Origin: Mikania micrantha
Lineage: Eukaryota > Streptophyta > Magnoliopsida > Asterales > Asteraceae
DNA length: 64,000 nucleotides
Assembly: GCA_009363875.1 (NCBI GenBank)
Contig: CM018680.1
Span: 75,953,811-76,017,810, forward strand
Reading direction: 5' to 3'
Made by a program: the position numbers and the translations under genes. Each line of letters opens with the position of its first letter. The stretch's first letter is position 1. The notes beneath the pieces are model-generated. The model worked only from the letters and a program-made list of their open reading frames with translations, searched no databases and was not told the DNA's origin. This document shows, piece by piece, positions 21,793 through 33,872 of the stretch.

Positions 21793-24700
21793 ATGCCGCC
21801 TCGCCGTCACAACGGAGATGATACGAACGCAGAGGATGCTAACGGTAATGCCAACCCTGGTATGCAAGAGTTAGCTAACCTCATCACTGGGTTGGTGAAC
21901 CAGTTGACTCAGGCCAACCAAAACATCAACCAGAACCGAGGTGGTGCAAACCAGACAACTTGCACATTCAAACACTTCAATTCCTGCAATCCCCTGAAAT
22001 TTACGGGTGCTGAATCAGCCACTGGTCTGCTGCAGTGGTTCGAGAGTATGGAGAACACCTTCATCAACAGCGAATGTCCCGAGAATCTGAAAGTTCGCTA
22101 TGCCACCAGTGTTTTCCAAAAGAGAGCACTGACTTGGTGGAATGGGGAAAAACGAACTAGGGGAGTGGATGCTGCCTTAGCACTGACATGGACAGAGGTC
22201 AAGAACCTGATGACCACTGAATTCTGTCCTAGAAGCGAGATGAGGAAACTGGAGACTGAGTTCTGGGAACTCAAACAAGATAGTGGCGAGAACGTCATCT
22301 ACAATACTCAATTCCATGAGTATAGTCTGCTAGTGCCTCATATGGTGACACCCTTGGAAAGGGCGATTGAAAAGTATATCGGCGGGCTGCCGGTGCAGAT
22401 TCAGGATACAGTCTACGGGAGCAATCCCAAAACACTTGAGGCTGCAATCCGATTATCTGCAACTCTTACTGATAATCACGTGAGGAATGGAACGCTTACT
22501 CGGAAGGGATATAAAAAGACTGACACCAAGACTACTGCAAAAGAAGTCAAAACCGAAGTCAAGTCTGAAGCTGCTAGTTCATCCAAAAGTAGCAACAAGA
22601 AGAGGAAGACCAGAAACTTCATGGTCACTGCTCCTGCTGCCAAATCTGCGCAGCAATCCTCAAACAACTCAACTGCCAGGAATTTTACTGGGAACACTCC
22701 TCAGTGTAATACCTGCCGATATCATCACGCACCGAACTTGCCTTGTCGCGTCTGCAATAAGTGCGGCAAGTTCGGTCATTTTGCTAACGTCTGTCGGAGT
22801 GCACTGCAAGCACAAAGGATGCAACATGCACCGCTTACACTGCCAGCTCCTCCTGCACAACCTTTACCAGCTGTACCCGTTCGCCAGGTACCTCAAGCAC
22901 AGGCAAGAGCCTGTTATGAATGTGGTGAAGTGGGTCACTTCAGAAATCAATGCCCAAAGTTGACTGGAAATAATCAAAGGGTGGCAAGAGGCCGGGCTTT
23001 TCAGTTGAATGCTCCAGCTGCTCAAGCCAACCAGGATGTGGTCAACGGTACATTTCTGATCAACAACTCTTATGCATCTGTCTTGTTTGATTCTGGTGCC
23101 GATAGGAGTTTCGTTTCATATGATTTTGAATGCTTGCTTGGTAGAACACGTACATACTTAGATAAACCGTTTAACGTGGAAGTGGCTGACGGAAACACTA
23201 TTGATATTGACACCGTTATTATCGGATGTACTGTGAACTTAAATGATCACGTTTTCCCGATTGATCTTATACCCATGCATCTTGGTAGCTTTGATGTTAT
23301 CATAGGCATGGACTGGTTAGCCACCCACAGAGCGGAGATTGTTTGTCATGAGAAATATATTCGTATTCCTTTAGCTTCGGGTGAAACTTTGAGAATAATT
23401 GGAGAAACTGCTAGTAGAGGTCTTAAGCTGATGTCTTGCACTAAAGCACATAAGTACCTTAGGAAGAAATGTATAGCCTTCTTAGCACACATTGTGGAGA
23501 AGAAAGAGAGAGAAAAGAGAATTGAAGATGTTCCGGTGATACGAGATTTTCCAGAAGTTTTTCCAGACGATTTACCGGGTCTTCCACCAGAACGTCAAGT
23601 TGAGTTCCGAATTGACTTAGTTCCTGGTGCGAACCCAGTCGCCAAAGCTCCTTATAGACTTGCGCCTTCGGAGTTGCAAGAATTGGCGAGTCAGCTGCAA
23701 GAACTTACCGATAAAGGGTTTATTCGCCCGAGCCATTCGCCATGGGGTGCACCGGTCCTATTTGTCAAGAAAAAGGACGGGTCATTCCGGATGTGCATCG
23801 ACTACCGCGAGTTGAACAAACTCACAATCAAGAATCGATATCCACTGCCGCGCATCGATGATCTCTTCGATCAGCTACAAGGCTCGGCATGGTTTTCAAA
23901 GATCGATCTTAGGTCGGGGTATCATCAGCTTCGCGTACATGATGATGATATTCCCAAGACAGCTTTTAGAACAAGATATGGCCACTATGAATTTCTGGTA
24001 ATGCCTTTCGGCCTTACCAATGCACCTGCGGTTTTCATGGACCTCATGAACCGTGTCTGCAGGCCATACTTGGATAAATTTGTGATAGTATTCATTGATG
24101 ATATTTTGATCTACTCAAAGACTAAGGAGGAACACGAGAAACACCTTAAGTTGGTTTTGGAGATCCTAAGAGAGGAGCGACTGTATGCCAAATTCTCTAA
24201 ATGTGAATTTTGGCTTAAGGAAGTTCAGTTCTTGGGACACATAGTCAATGCAAATGGTGTTCACGTGGATCCTGCAAAGATCGATGCTGTGAAGAATTGG
24301 AGTACACCGAAGACACCGACGGAGATTCGATCGTTTCTTGGACTTGCTGGTTATTATCGGCGGTTCATATCGAACTTCTCCAGGATTGCTGTCCCTCTCA
24401 CTGCTTTGACTCAGAAGAATAGACCGTATGAATGGGGACCAAAGCAAGAAGAGGCATTTCAGACTCTGAAGCAGAAACTTTGTGATGCTCCTGTCTTGAC
24501 ACTGCCTGATGGAAATGATGATTTTGTGGTCTATTGTGATGCATCCAACTTAGGTCTCGGTTGTGTTCTCATGCAACGGGGAAAGGTTGTGGCTTATGCA
24601 TCAAGACAATTGAAGATTCATGAGAAGAACTACACTACGCACGACTTGGAACTTGGTGCAGTCGTGTTTGCTTTGAAGATATGGAGACATTATCTTTATG

Positions 24701-26352
24701 GCACCAAGTGTGTAGTCTTTACTGATCATAAAAGTTTGCAACATATTCTAAATCAGAAAGAGCTCAATATGAGACAACGGAGATGGGTTGAACTGTTGAA
24801 CGATTATGACTGTGAAATTCGCTACCATCCTGGTAAAGCGAATGTAGTAGCAGATGCGCTTAGTCGCAAAAGTCAAGTTCAGATTCATAGTGTCCGAGTG
24901 CATACTAATCTCCGTAATGATGTTCTCACAGCCCAACAACACTCATTAGCTCAAGATAATTTGAAAAATGAGATGTCTTGCGGGGCTGAAATCTTATTGG
25001 AAACTAAGGATGACGGTTTGAGGTATTACTTGAATCGGTTGTGGATACCGAACAGGGGTGATCTTAGGATGCTGATTATGGATGAAGCTCATAAGTCTCG
25101 TTATTCAATCCATCCAGGTGCTGATAAGATGTATCAAGACCTTAGGGGCTTGTACTGGTGGCCTGGAATGAAGAAGGATATTGCTGAATATGTGTCTAAG
25201 TGCCTTAACTGTGCTAAAGTCAAGGCAGAACATCAGCGACCTTCGGGATTGTTACTACAACCAGAAATACCGATGTGGAAGTGGGAGAATATCTCCATGG
25301 ATTTTATTACTAAACTCCCACGAACCGCAAATGGTAAAGATAGCATTTGGGTGATAGTTGATAGATTAACCAAGTCGGCTCATTTCTTACCGATACGCGA
25401 AACTTACCCTGTGCGGAAGTTAGCTCGTATTTATATTGATGAGATCGTTAGTCGACATGGTATTCCCTTAAGCATAATATCGGACCGTGATGCTCGCTTC
25501 ACGGCACGATTTTGGGAATCACTTCATGAAGCCTTTGGAACAAGACTGGATCTTAGCACTGCCTATCATCCTCAAACGGATGGTCAGACGGAGCGAACGA
25601 TTCAGACATTGGAAGACATGTTGAGAGCTTGTGTCATCGATTTCGGTGGCAATTGGGATAGCCATCTACCATTGGTTGAGTTCTCGTATAACAACAGTTA
25701 TCACGCGAGCATTGGTATGGCGCCGTTCGAAGCTCTTTATGGCAGGAAATGTCGGTCACCTATTTGTTGGACCGAAGTCGGCGATTCGCAGATCACTGGT
25801 CCTGAGATTATTCAGGAAACGACTGACAAGATCTGCCAGATCCGTGACAATCTGTTAGCTGCTCGCAGTCGACAGAAAAGCTACGCGGATAAACGAAGAA
25901 AACCTTTGGAGTTTGAAGTGGGAGATATGGTATTGCTTAAAGTGTCGCCTTGGAAGGGCGTTGTCCGATTTGGGAAAAAGGGGAAGCTTGCTCCACGATA
26001 TGTTGGCCCTTTTAAGATTCTCGAACGGATTGGGAAGGTTGCTTACAAATTGGAACTTCCTGATGAACTTAGTAACGTGCACCCGACGTTTCACGTGTCC
26101 AATCTAAGAAAGTGCTTAGCTGATCAGGATCTTCAGGTACCACTCGGTGACATCCGCATCGATGATACCATGCACTTTGTTGAAAAACCAGTGGAGATAA
26201 TGGATCGGGAGATTAAACAACTCAAACGCAGTAGAATTCCAATTGTCAAGGTACGTTGGGAATCGAAGCGGGGTCCAGAATTCACATGGGAGCGGGAAGA
26301 TCAGATGAAGCTTAAGTACCCACATTTATTTACTACGGTCACTCCAAGTTGA
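21793..26352 (+). CDS. Gag-Pol polyprotein of Element 1 (Ty3/gypsy, Tekay-type chromovirus)
   Basis: One uninterrupted 1519-residue frame encodes every protein needed for retrotransposition. Gag capsid-like region about 60-200 (ALTWW motif near 112). Zinc knuckles C321-C324-H329-C334 and C374-C377-H382-C387, with an extra C/H-rich patch at 305-318. Aspartic protease with DSGA at D433. Reverse transcriptase about 620-800 with FIDD at 767-770. RNase H about 905-1025 with YCDAS (D916). Integrase zinc finger H1100, H1107, C1137, C1140 and core D1170, D1231, E1267 (DD35E). A chromodomain-like segment, about 1463-1513, lies at the C-terminus. The ATG at 21793 is the first of the long frame after the leader. 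Fusing gag and pol in one frame is normal for this lineage. No frameshift, stop or lost catalytic residue is visible. Confidence 0.95.
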   Translation: MPPRRHNGDDTNAEDANGNANPGMQELANLITGLVNQLTQANQNINQNRGGANQTTCTFKHFNSCNPLKFTGAESATGLLQWFESMENTFINSECPENLKVRYATSVFQKRALTWWNGEKRTRGVDAALALTWTEVKNLMTTEFCPRSEMRKLETEFWELKQDSGENVIYNTQFHEYSLLVPHMVTPLERAIEKYIGGLPVQIQDTVYGSNPKTLEAAIRLSATLTDNHVRNGTLTRKGYKKTDTKTTAKEVKTEVKSEAASSSKSSNKKRKTRNFMVTAPAAKSAQQSSNNSTARNFTGNTPQCNTCRYHHAPNLPCRVCNKCGKFGHFANVCRSALQAQRMQHAPLTLPAPPAQPLPAVPVRQVPQAQARACYECGEVGHFRNQCPKLTGNNQRVARGRAFQLNAPAAQANQDVVNGTFLINNSYASVLFDSGADRSFVSYDFECLLGRTRTYLDKPFNVEVADGNTIDIDTVIIGCTVNLNDHVFPIDLIPMHLGSFDVIIGMDWLATHRAEIVCHEKYIRIPLASGETLRIIGETASRGLKLMSCTKAHKYLRKKCIAFLAHIVEKKEREKRIEDVPVIRDFPEVFPDDLPGLPPERQVEFRIDLVPGANPVAKAPYRLAPSELQELASQLQELTDKGFIRPSHSPWGAPVLFVKKKDGSFRMCIDYRELNKLTIKNRYPLPRIDDLFDQLQGSAWFSKIDLRSGYHQLRVHDDDIPKTAFRTRYGHYEFLVMPFGLTNAPAVFMDLMNRVCRPYLDKFVIVFIDDILIYSKTKEEHEKHLKLVLEILREERLYAKFSKCEFWLKEVQFLGHIVNANGVHVDPAKIDAVKNWSTPKTPTEIRSFLGLAGYYRRFISNFSRIAVPLTALTQKNRPYEWGPKQEEAFQTLKQKLCDAPVLTLPDGNDDFVVYCDASNLGLGCVLMQRGKVVAYASRQLKIHEKNYTTHDLELGAVVFALKIWRHYLYGTKCVVFTDHKSLQHILNQKELNMRQRRWVELLNDYDCEIRYHPGKANVVADALSRKSQVQIHSVRVHTNLRNDVLTAQQHSLAQDNLKNEMSCGAEILLETKDDGLRYYLNRLWIPNRGDLRMLIMDEAHKSRYSIHPGADKMYQDLRGLYWWPGMKKDIAEYVSKCLNCAKVKAEHQRPSGLLLQPEIPMWKWENISMDFITKLPRTANGKDSIWVIVDRLTKSAHFLPIRETYPVRKLARIYIDEIVSRHGIPLSIISDRDARFTARFWESLHEAFGTRLDLSTAYHPQTDGQTERTIQTLEDMLRACVIDFGGNWDSHLPLVEFSYNNSYHASIGMAPFEALYGRKCRSPICWTEVGDSQITGPEIIQETTDKICQIRDNLLAARSRQKSYADKRRKPLEFEVGDMVLLKVSPWKGVVRFGKKGKLAPRYVGPFKILERIGKVAYKLELPDELSNVHPTFHVSNLRKCLADQDLQVPLGDIRIDDTMHFVEKPVEIMDREIKQLKRSRIPIVKVRWESKRGPEFTWEREDQMKLKYPHLFTTVTPS

Positions 26353-26386
26353 ATTTCGGGACGAAATTCCTTTAACTAGGGGAGAC
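26351..26386 (+). promoter_or_regulatory. Element 1 pre-PPT hairpin and polypurine tract
   Basis: GAATTTCG-GGA-CGAAATTC (26351-26369) is an exact inverted repeat overlapping the pol stop codon. The purine tract CTAGGGGAGAC (26376-26386) follows and abuts the 3' LTR, so it is the likely plus-strand primer. The same arrangement occurs in Elements 2 and 3. Confidence 0.75.
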
Positions 26387-29300
26387 TGTAACATCACTGT
26401 ACTTTCGGTTGTCCGTACATCCGTACATCCGTACGATTGTACTGTACGACCGGAGATTTATGAATATTATTGATTATGATATTATTGTTTGACTTTGCCG
26501 ATATTGTCACTGTTACTGGTATGCATGATTTTATAATATATTATACGCGTAAACCTTGGGAAGTTTAGTTGAAATTTAACTGAACAGACCCATAGAGTTT
26601 ATTGCAGTGTTATTACTGATGATTATGGATTATTGGTTTGAGAATGGTTTTGGGATGGAACTGGGAGTTTGTTAGGGTCTGGTTACTAAACATAGTTAAG
26701 GACACATGGTCATGGTTTATCGAAATAGCGGTGGGACGGTGTAGGGGAGGTTGCAATCTACCTCTGCATATGCCCTATACATATGCATATTTCGGTCTAT
26801 CATGGATGTGTCAGTGACTTGGTTTAGTGGGTTGTGGTTTGGGAATATAATATTAAAGTTAATAAATAATGGGAATTAATTACGCGAAGTGAGGTTTCGA
26901 ACGCTATTTAATCGCGAATATTAATTTAGAAATATTAACTTAATAATGTATTCGCGCGGGTGACGATTCACGCGAATATAATTATTAGGAATAATATTCT
27001 AAAACGATATTCCATAAATCATAGATCAAATCGAAATGCGATACGAGCATCGGATTCGCAAAGGTGACGATCTTTACGAATACGTACGCGAGTAACGCGT
27101 TTCGACGAGATAATTTAATAATATCTAATGATATTAAATTAATAATTTAAAACTAAAAATATTTATTAGGAATCACAATATAAAACAAATTTAATAAACA
27201 TTGAATTAAATAAATAGTTTATTGTAAATAAAACGGAATTGTTTTACGAGACCGATTAAATCGTTTTGTTTGAATAATTAGTCTAACGAACCGCAACGGA
27301 AAACACGTTTATTTAAAAGACTTTAAATGGATCACCGAAAGTAACTGAGAATTTTTATAAGGAATGGCGTGTATTAAACGATATCATTATGAGAAATAAT
27401 ATTATTTAAAATAAAACTTAATTAATGAAACCTTGTTATTTAAACATCTTATGTTTAAATATGTTTATGTTTTAAAAACCGAACATAACCGATCACGTAA
27501 TTATCTTATCGCGATAAAAACGAGACCGGACACGCGGGGACGGGATAATCATAAATGGTGGAAGACTCCACCATTTCTTTCACTTTCCCAACTCTCATTC
27601 TCTCACTAAAAACACACACACATAATCCTCTACCTTCTCTCTAGCTTCTTTCACTCGTTTCTTGACGGATTCACGAGATTCCGGCGTCTACGCATTCGTG
27701 AGATCGAGGAGAACCAGGAAGTACAAGAACATCTCACATTTCATCAACAATTCGAGGTAGATCTAGTACTTTTACATTCGGTTTTGGTGTTAATCATGAA
27801 TATATAGTGGGTTGTAGTTATAATCGATCTAAATCACTTGAAAAACACTAAAACAAACTAGTAGGATTGTTGGGATAGTTGTAACAGGCTTGAAATGCGA
27901 AAATGGAGATGTTGGTGAGCTGGTTCGTCGGAGATATGGTCGGGCGAGCCTGTAAGAAGGTCGGCCGAACCCTTACAGGTCGGCGAACCATGGATGCAAC
28001 CCCAGCCGAACCCTCGACACCCCACGAACCCTAGCGAACCATTAAGGTCAGCCGAACCCTAGTGTTGGGGCAACGAACCTGTTATCTGCCTGCTACAAGA
28101 GTCGACCGAACCTAGTTTTTTTTTTAGGGCGAACCATAATGCTCTAGACGTACACATTTGGAAAGCCACGAACCTTGGATCACCCATAGCATGGCCGAAC
28201 CCTTCTGGTCTTAAACGAACCATAGCATGAGGCCTACTGATCCACGAACCAGGGCTGGCCGAACCTTGGCCAGCCGAAGTTTTTCTTAGACGAACTAGTA
28301 GGGCTGAACCCTAGCACCACGAACCTTGTACAATGGGAGCCGAACCCTAGTCCATGAAACAAATAGGTTCGCTGGTGGTGGGGAGTCCGAACCTGGGTTG
28401 AGTTAGAATAACGACAACGAACCATAAACCAAACTACTTGGGTCCATTGAAATAGAAACGTAATGATAATGAAGGATTTCCAGGGCTTGATTACACACGC
28501 ATGCATGCAAAAATAATTAAGTTGCCATTATATATATATATATATTTTTTTTTATATAGAATTTGAACTATGAAAGTTTATATGTTGAACACTTTATAAA
28601 GTTAAGCTAAGCTTGTGTTCTTAAAATTGAATAAAGATTTAATTAACTGAATTCTTATAATGGTGACATAACTAATCATGCATGTATGCAAAAGTGTACT
28701 TAGAATATAAGGTTGATACCTTTATAAGTTGTAAACTTTTGACTTAAGAATTAAAGATCTTCATAGAACCAATTAAACTAATGGGTTAAAGCATTATTGT
28801 TGGTTGAATATTGATGAACCATAGGTGTCACTACCTAACTTAGCAACAAATGGAAACTAAGTCGTTAGAGTACCTATGGGTTTAAAGTGAATTAAGACGA
28901 ACATCTAATAATAATAAAGCACTTGTATTCATAAAAACGAACACACGTTAAATTTACAGATCTTTGAGTTGATTTGAGTTACATACACGAGCGCGCATAA
29001 TAAGAGAACCCGGATTCTAAGGACTTCAGGTGAGTTCTCATAACCTCCCTTTCTTTAAACTGTTTTGTTTTAAAACTCGGAGGTGAAACATGTATACCAG
29101 ATTAATTATTATTTTGATAACATAAGGTTTATACCTGTTTATCAATATGATAATTACAACTTAAAATTTATTGATTATTATGGATTTTCTTTTATTATCT
29201 TATATCCGTGTAAACATTGTTATTGACTTAGGTCAATAACAAAGATTACATGTATTGTCACGTGGATGAGTTCCACATCCGTGAATCATTACTCTTAACT

Positions 29301-30133
29301 TCGGTTAATTGTTTTGACTTCATGTATTGTCACGTGGATGATTTCCACATCCGTGAAGTATTGCTCTTGACTTCGGTTAATTGCTTTGACTTCATGTATT
29401 GTCACGTGGTTAGCGACCACTCCATGATTCATGTATCTAACTTATGTTAAATACATAAGGAATCATGTATAGTCACGAACATTGATTGAGAATATGATTG
29501 ATTGAGTTTGGTTGATTTGTTGTGGATTGATTGCTTATATTTGATTATGATTATTTGTGATTGGCTATGATTGATTTGGTTATGTGGTTATGTGATTGTG
29601 TATGTGTTTGGCTGTTGAATTGATGGATGTGTATTGGATTATCTCATACAGGTATTCATATGGATTATTTTTCAAGAAGATCATAAGTTTTATACCCGTT
29701 TTAAACAAAGCATTTTACAAAACCATTTTAAACATAAACTTTCAAATGTATTTTACTAAAACATTTTTAAATATAAAAACTTATGATTACTCACCAACTA
29801 CTTTTGTAGTTGACACTTGATTTTCTTACATGTTTCAGGTGATGGAGACAAGTAGGATGAAGAGGATGATCTCTTCTATTTTGGACATCATCATCATATA
29901 GGATTCTTGGACTTAGTTAATTAACTAAATTTCTGGCGATTAGAGTTTAGTTAGTTTAACTAAATCTTTTGTGTATTTGATGTATTTGATTCATGATGAA
30001 CATGATTTTTGTGTAATTATTGTGGTTGATTAAATGATATATGATGATTTGATTTAGATGCCCATGAGCTTTTGAACAATCTACACATCCCTCGTGGCAT
30101 CCCGATGATTCCGCCGTCGGTCGGGGTGTTACA
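26387..30133 (+). repeat. Element 1 3' LTR
   Basis: Uninterrupted 3747-bp LTR, TGTAAC...GTTACA, followed by the target duplication ATAGA (30134-30138). It serves as the reference that shows exactly where the 5' LTR was split. It carries the same module, hairpin, CGAACC array (27966-28423) and 72-bp repeats (29250-29465) as the 5' LTR. Confidence 0.95.
26700..26816 (+). other. Structured module, copy in 3' LTR
   Basis: Same sequence as the copy at 7338-7454. It lies about 315 bp into the 3' LTR, hence probably inside the 3' part of the genomic RNA if transcription ends in R. It would be the only module at that end of the transcript. Confidence 0.75.
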
Positions 30134-30138
30134 ATAGA

Positions 30139-30439
30139 TTCCAGTCAGATGATTGTTTTTTATTTGGCTTAGATCGATATCGGATATGCAAGATATTGCT
30201 TATTCGAATCATATATATTTGAATTCAACCGAATAAAAAATGTTATTTTGGTTATTCATATATTAAAATTATACTTATTTGGATAGATTCGGATCAAATA
30301 AACATATTATTTATTCGGGTCTTGTTGGGTTGGATTTTGAATATGGACCTAAATGAACCGAAAAAACCGTTATCCAACCTGATGAACATCTCTAAACGTA
30401 CATGTTGTATAGGTGATATACACATGGTATACTTTATAC
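30139..30439. other. Intergenic DNA between Element 1 and the Athila-like element
   Basis: This continues the AT-rich DNA found left of 7020, since Element 1 inserted here. It has no coding or RNA gene. The recognisable start of the Athila-like left LTR is missing, so the junction near 30440 is probably a deletion breakpoint. Confidence 0.55.
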
Positions 30440-31382
30440 GTGGAAGACCATATACTAGTTTGACAAGACCGGATACTAGTTTGACAAAACTAACCTAGAC
30501 TGTGAACAAAATAAAGTAAAACCGGAGGGGCGGGGGGTTGTTGCAACTCTGAAAGCCTAATTGACACTTAACTAATTAACTATACTGACAACTAAACACT
30601 AAAAAGACACACTAAACAGTAACTAAGACCGGGACTGTAAAATGGAATCTAACTGCAATAAGGAAAACTGGTTTACCTAGGCTGGGAATCAAAAGTGTGA
30701 CAAGTAATGACTTGGACTGACTTGTGAGGGATGAATACTAGGAATGTTATGTATGCACTAGTCTATCAGGTCACCTTCTGGATTTTCCTGATATGCAATT
30801 GCACTCAAACTGTAACACCCCGACCGATGGCGGAAACGTCGGGATGCCACGAGGGATGTGTAGATTGTTCATAAGCTCGTGGGCATCTAATTAAATCATC
30901 ACATATCAATTAATCAACCGAATTAATTACACAAAAATCATGTTCATCATGAGATAGTTACAACAATTACACAAAATATTTAGCTAAACTAACTAAACTC
31001 TAGTCTCCAGAATTTCAGTTATTTTAGCTAAGTCCAAAACCCTACGTGATGATGTCCAAAAGATGTAGAGCTATCCTGCTCTACCTACTTCTCCTCGTTC
31101 CCTGAAACATGTAGAAAATCAAGTGTCAACTACAAAGTAGTTGGTGAGTAATCATAAGTTTTTATGTTTCGAAAATGTCTATAAAATGTTTATAAAAGTT
31201 TATAGTTTTCCAAGAGAAATCCACATGTGCACCTGCGAGATAATCCAACACGCAAACACAAACCCAACAATCACCTAATTCAAATAATCACAAATAATCA
31301 ACCACATACATTCAACCAATCTCAGTCAATCACAATCAAGTCAAAAATCAATAATCACCATAATCATATCAATATAAGTTAC

Positions 31383-31592
31383 CGCGAAGGACCTCAGTCA
31401 ACTCAACCAACGGCGGAATCATCGCGGAGGACCTCAGTCAACTCAATCAACGATATTCCTATAAGTGTCAATACATACACTGAGGAGGATCGCAGTCAAC
31501 TCAACCAACAGTGGAATTACTGAGGAGGACGTTAGTCAACTCACCAACAGTAACTCAATCATTGCGGAGGACCGAAGTCAACTCAACCAAAA
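31383..31592. repeat. GAGGAC..CAGTCAACTCAACCAA repeat in the solo LTR
   Basis: Five imperfect units share GCGGAGGACC..AGTCAACTCAACCAAC with variable spacers, at about 31385, 31424, 31482, 31522 and 31563. It sits where Element 1 carries its 72-bp tandem hairpin repeat, so this LTR position repeatedly hosts tandem arrays. The 98-residue frame across it is a by-product. Confidence 0.55.
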
Positions 31593-32392
31593 ATGACTCA
31601 CAGAATATGTAATCAACCATAACAATCCATAATCAATAATAATTCAATAATATGAATATCATATTGATAATACAGGTGTCACCCATGTGTTATCAAAATA
31701 ATATTTTAAATTGGTATACATGTTCCACCTCCGAGCTTAAAACAAAATGGTTTAAAAGGAGGCTATGAGAACTCACCTGAATGCTTTAAATTCAGTGTTT
31801 CAATAGATTGCTCGCTCACGTAAGAGAGATCAAGGATACTTCAATAACCTGTATTTATCGCGTGTTTCATAATCGTAAGCATCTATGTTTGACCACAATT
31901 ATGTTCCTTATACTCGTTTGCCCTTTAGTTATTATATGAGCTAGTTGCTTAGGTTTATTACCTAAGTTAGAGTGATAATCATTAGTGTTCCTTATCCTCA
32001 TTATAAAAGATTTGTTTAACATTAATTAGTTTAGATCAATCCCATTTATAATGAGTTTAGGAAGAATATAAGGCCATACTTGTTATAAAGGTGGTAGACC
32101 TTGTACACATTCATACACATTCATATTTGCATGCAAGAATGTTTAGTTGCATTGGTCACCTTAACTCAAGTTAGTAAAATTTGATTTTGAGTGTAAATTG
32201 CCATACCTAGCTTACTCATATAAAATATTCAATACATACAATCTTTTCATTTATATCTTATTTTATTAAGGAATATGGCAACTCCTAACCCCTCATGCAT
32301 GCATGCTTATACTCCATTATATTGTTCTTAGATCACCCTTAACCGTTAGTTAAAATATTTAGGTTTATGCCGTCCTTGATTCCAGCGAACCT

Positions 32393-32850
32393 CGATCAAA
32401 CTACACCCTAGGTTCAGCTTCAACATAACCCACAACCCCTAGGTTCGTTACCCACAGCCCCTAGGTTCATTAGTCTAGGTTCGGCCAAGAGAGAAAGGTT
32501 CGTCCAAGGTAGCAGCTGGCAGCAATTAGGGTTCGTGGTCCTGGTGGCTCGGCTCTATCCAGGTTCGTCTAATGCAGGTTCTCACCCTCCAGAGTCGCTG
32601 CCATGCAATGGTTCGCCCAAGGGTTCCCTCACATACACCAGGTTCGGCTAACATCAGCTCAATAGGTTCGGCGATTCCCTGGTTCGCGGCTAACTGGTTC
32701 GGCCCTGCACATGTGAGGCTGTTTAGGGTTCGGTCAATGGAGGCTTGGCTAGGTCAGGTTCTTGACCATCAAATGGTTCGTGATGATGCTTCGACCAACC
32801 CAGGTACGGGGCTCAATGGGTTCGGCCAATGGCTGGGTCGTGGTCCACTG
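32393..32850 (-). repeat. GGTTCG (inverse CGAACC) array in the solo LTR
   Basis: About 13 exact GGTTCG motifs plus several one-base variants, irregularly spaced, in the same LTR position as the Element 1 array. The intervening bases are not alignable to Element 1, while the short motif persists. A 127-residue open frame across it is an artefact of the array. Confidence 0.65.
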
Positions 32851-33795
32851 TTCATCATCATTTTCGTCGAACTTCTGCAACATACTGACACATCCATGGT
32901 TTTCCCATACTCACACACTTTCGTTTTAGGGTTTTCAGTGATTAAAATCGTTTAAAAACATAAGAATATAACCCCGGTTGTTATGTAGAGTGAGAAACAC
33001 AAATAAAAATCAAGATCTACCTCTAAATGTCGACCAAACTTCAAGTTCCTTCGTGGATTCTTGTTCTCCTTGATTAGATGAACAATTTGGCACCAAGATC
33101 ACGCGAAATGGATGAGAAATCTTAGAGAGAAGGTAGAGAGAGAGAAGGGTGACGAGATTAGGGTTTAGAGAGAGAGAGATTTTGTGGAAAATGAAGAAGA
33201 AGGAAAGAAATCTTCTTCCTTATACCCCGTCTCGTCCCCACGTGCTCGGTCTCGTTTATTTTGCATTAAATATTACAACCCGCTCGGTTCTTCTCGTAAA
33301 TATATTTTAAACACAAAACGTTTAAAATAATTAAATTACGTTTTAATAAAATGCTTTTAATTAGGTTATTTCGTAAAATGATCTCGTTTATCTTTCGTTA
33401 CATTATTTATTTAATTGAATAACACGATCTGATTTAGGTTCGTTTAAAGTTATGATTCCTAGTAAACGTTTTTCAATCCTTTTTCTTTTTTTTTTATATC
33501 GTTAGATATTATTCCGTTATCTCGTTGAAACGCGTTACTTACGTACGTATTCGCAAAGATCGTCACCTTTCCGAATCCAACGATCGTATCGTATTTCGAT
33601 TCGATTTACGATTTATGGAATATCGTTTCAGTATATTATTCCTAATAATTATATTCGTGTGAATCGTCACCCACGCAAATACATTATTAAGTTAATATTT
33701 CTGAATTAATATTCACGTTTAAGTTATGTCCGTAACCTCACCAACGCTTAATCGTTTCCAATAAGGTTTTCATTATTCTATTATCTTTAAATATA

Positions 33796-33796
33796 C

Positions 33797-33843
<47 letters not shown>
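33796..33843. repeat. (TA)n microsatellite
   Basis: Uninterrupted TA dinucleotides within the solo LTR, preceded by ATACATATA variants. Confidence 0.9.
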
Positions 33844-33846
<3 letters not shown>

Positions 33847-33872
33847 CCAATCCGAATCCCGTTAAACCATAT

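Larger units (their letters stand above)
7025..30133 (+). mobile_element. Element 1: young intact Ty3/gypsy retrotransposon (chromovirus, Tekay type)
   Basis: The element begins TGTAACATCACTG and ends GGGGTGTTACA, with a perfect 5-bp target duplication ATAGA at 7020-7024 and 30134-30138. Order: 5' LTR (7025-10690 plus 20170-20247), tRNA-Met primer site, 1.5-kb leader, Gag-Pol frame, polypurine tract, 3' LTR (26387-30133). Without the nested insertion it would be about 13.6 kb. By eye the LTRs differ by one substitution (near 8436/27799) and two homopolymer indels, so the insertion is very recent. A C-terminal chromodomain-like segment, long LTRs and the tRNA-Met primer fit the Tekay/Del lineage. 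It looks coding-competent, but the split 5' LTR may disturb its transcript. Confidence 0.93.

Noticed and set aside
22098..22963. Additional frames on both strands within gag-pol
   Set aside because: They are shadows of the 1519-residue frame and have no independent motifs.
32572..32955. 127-residue plus-strand frame
   Set aside because: It runs across the GGTTCG array antisense to the solo LTR, and its residues merely reflect the motif.
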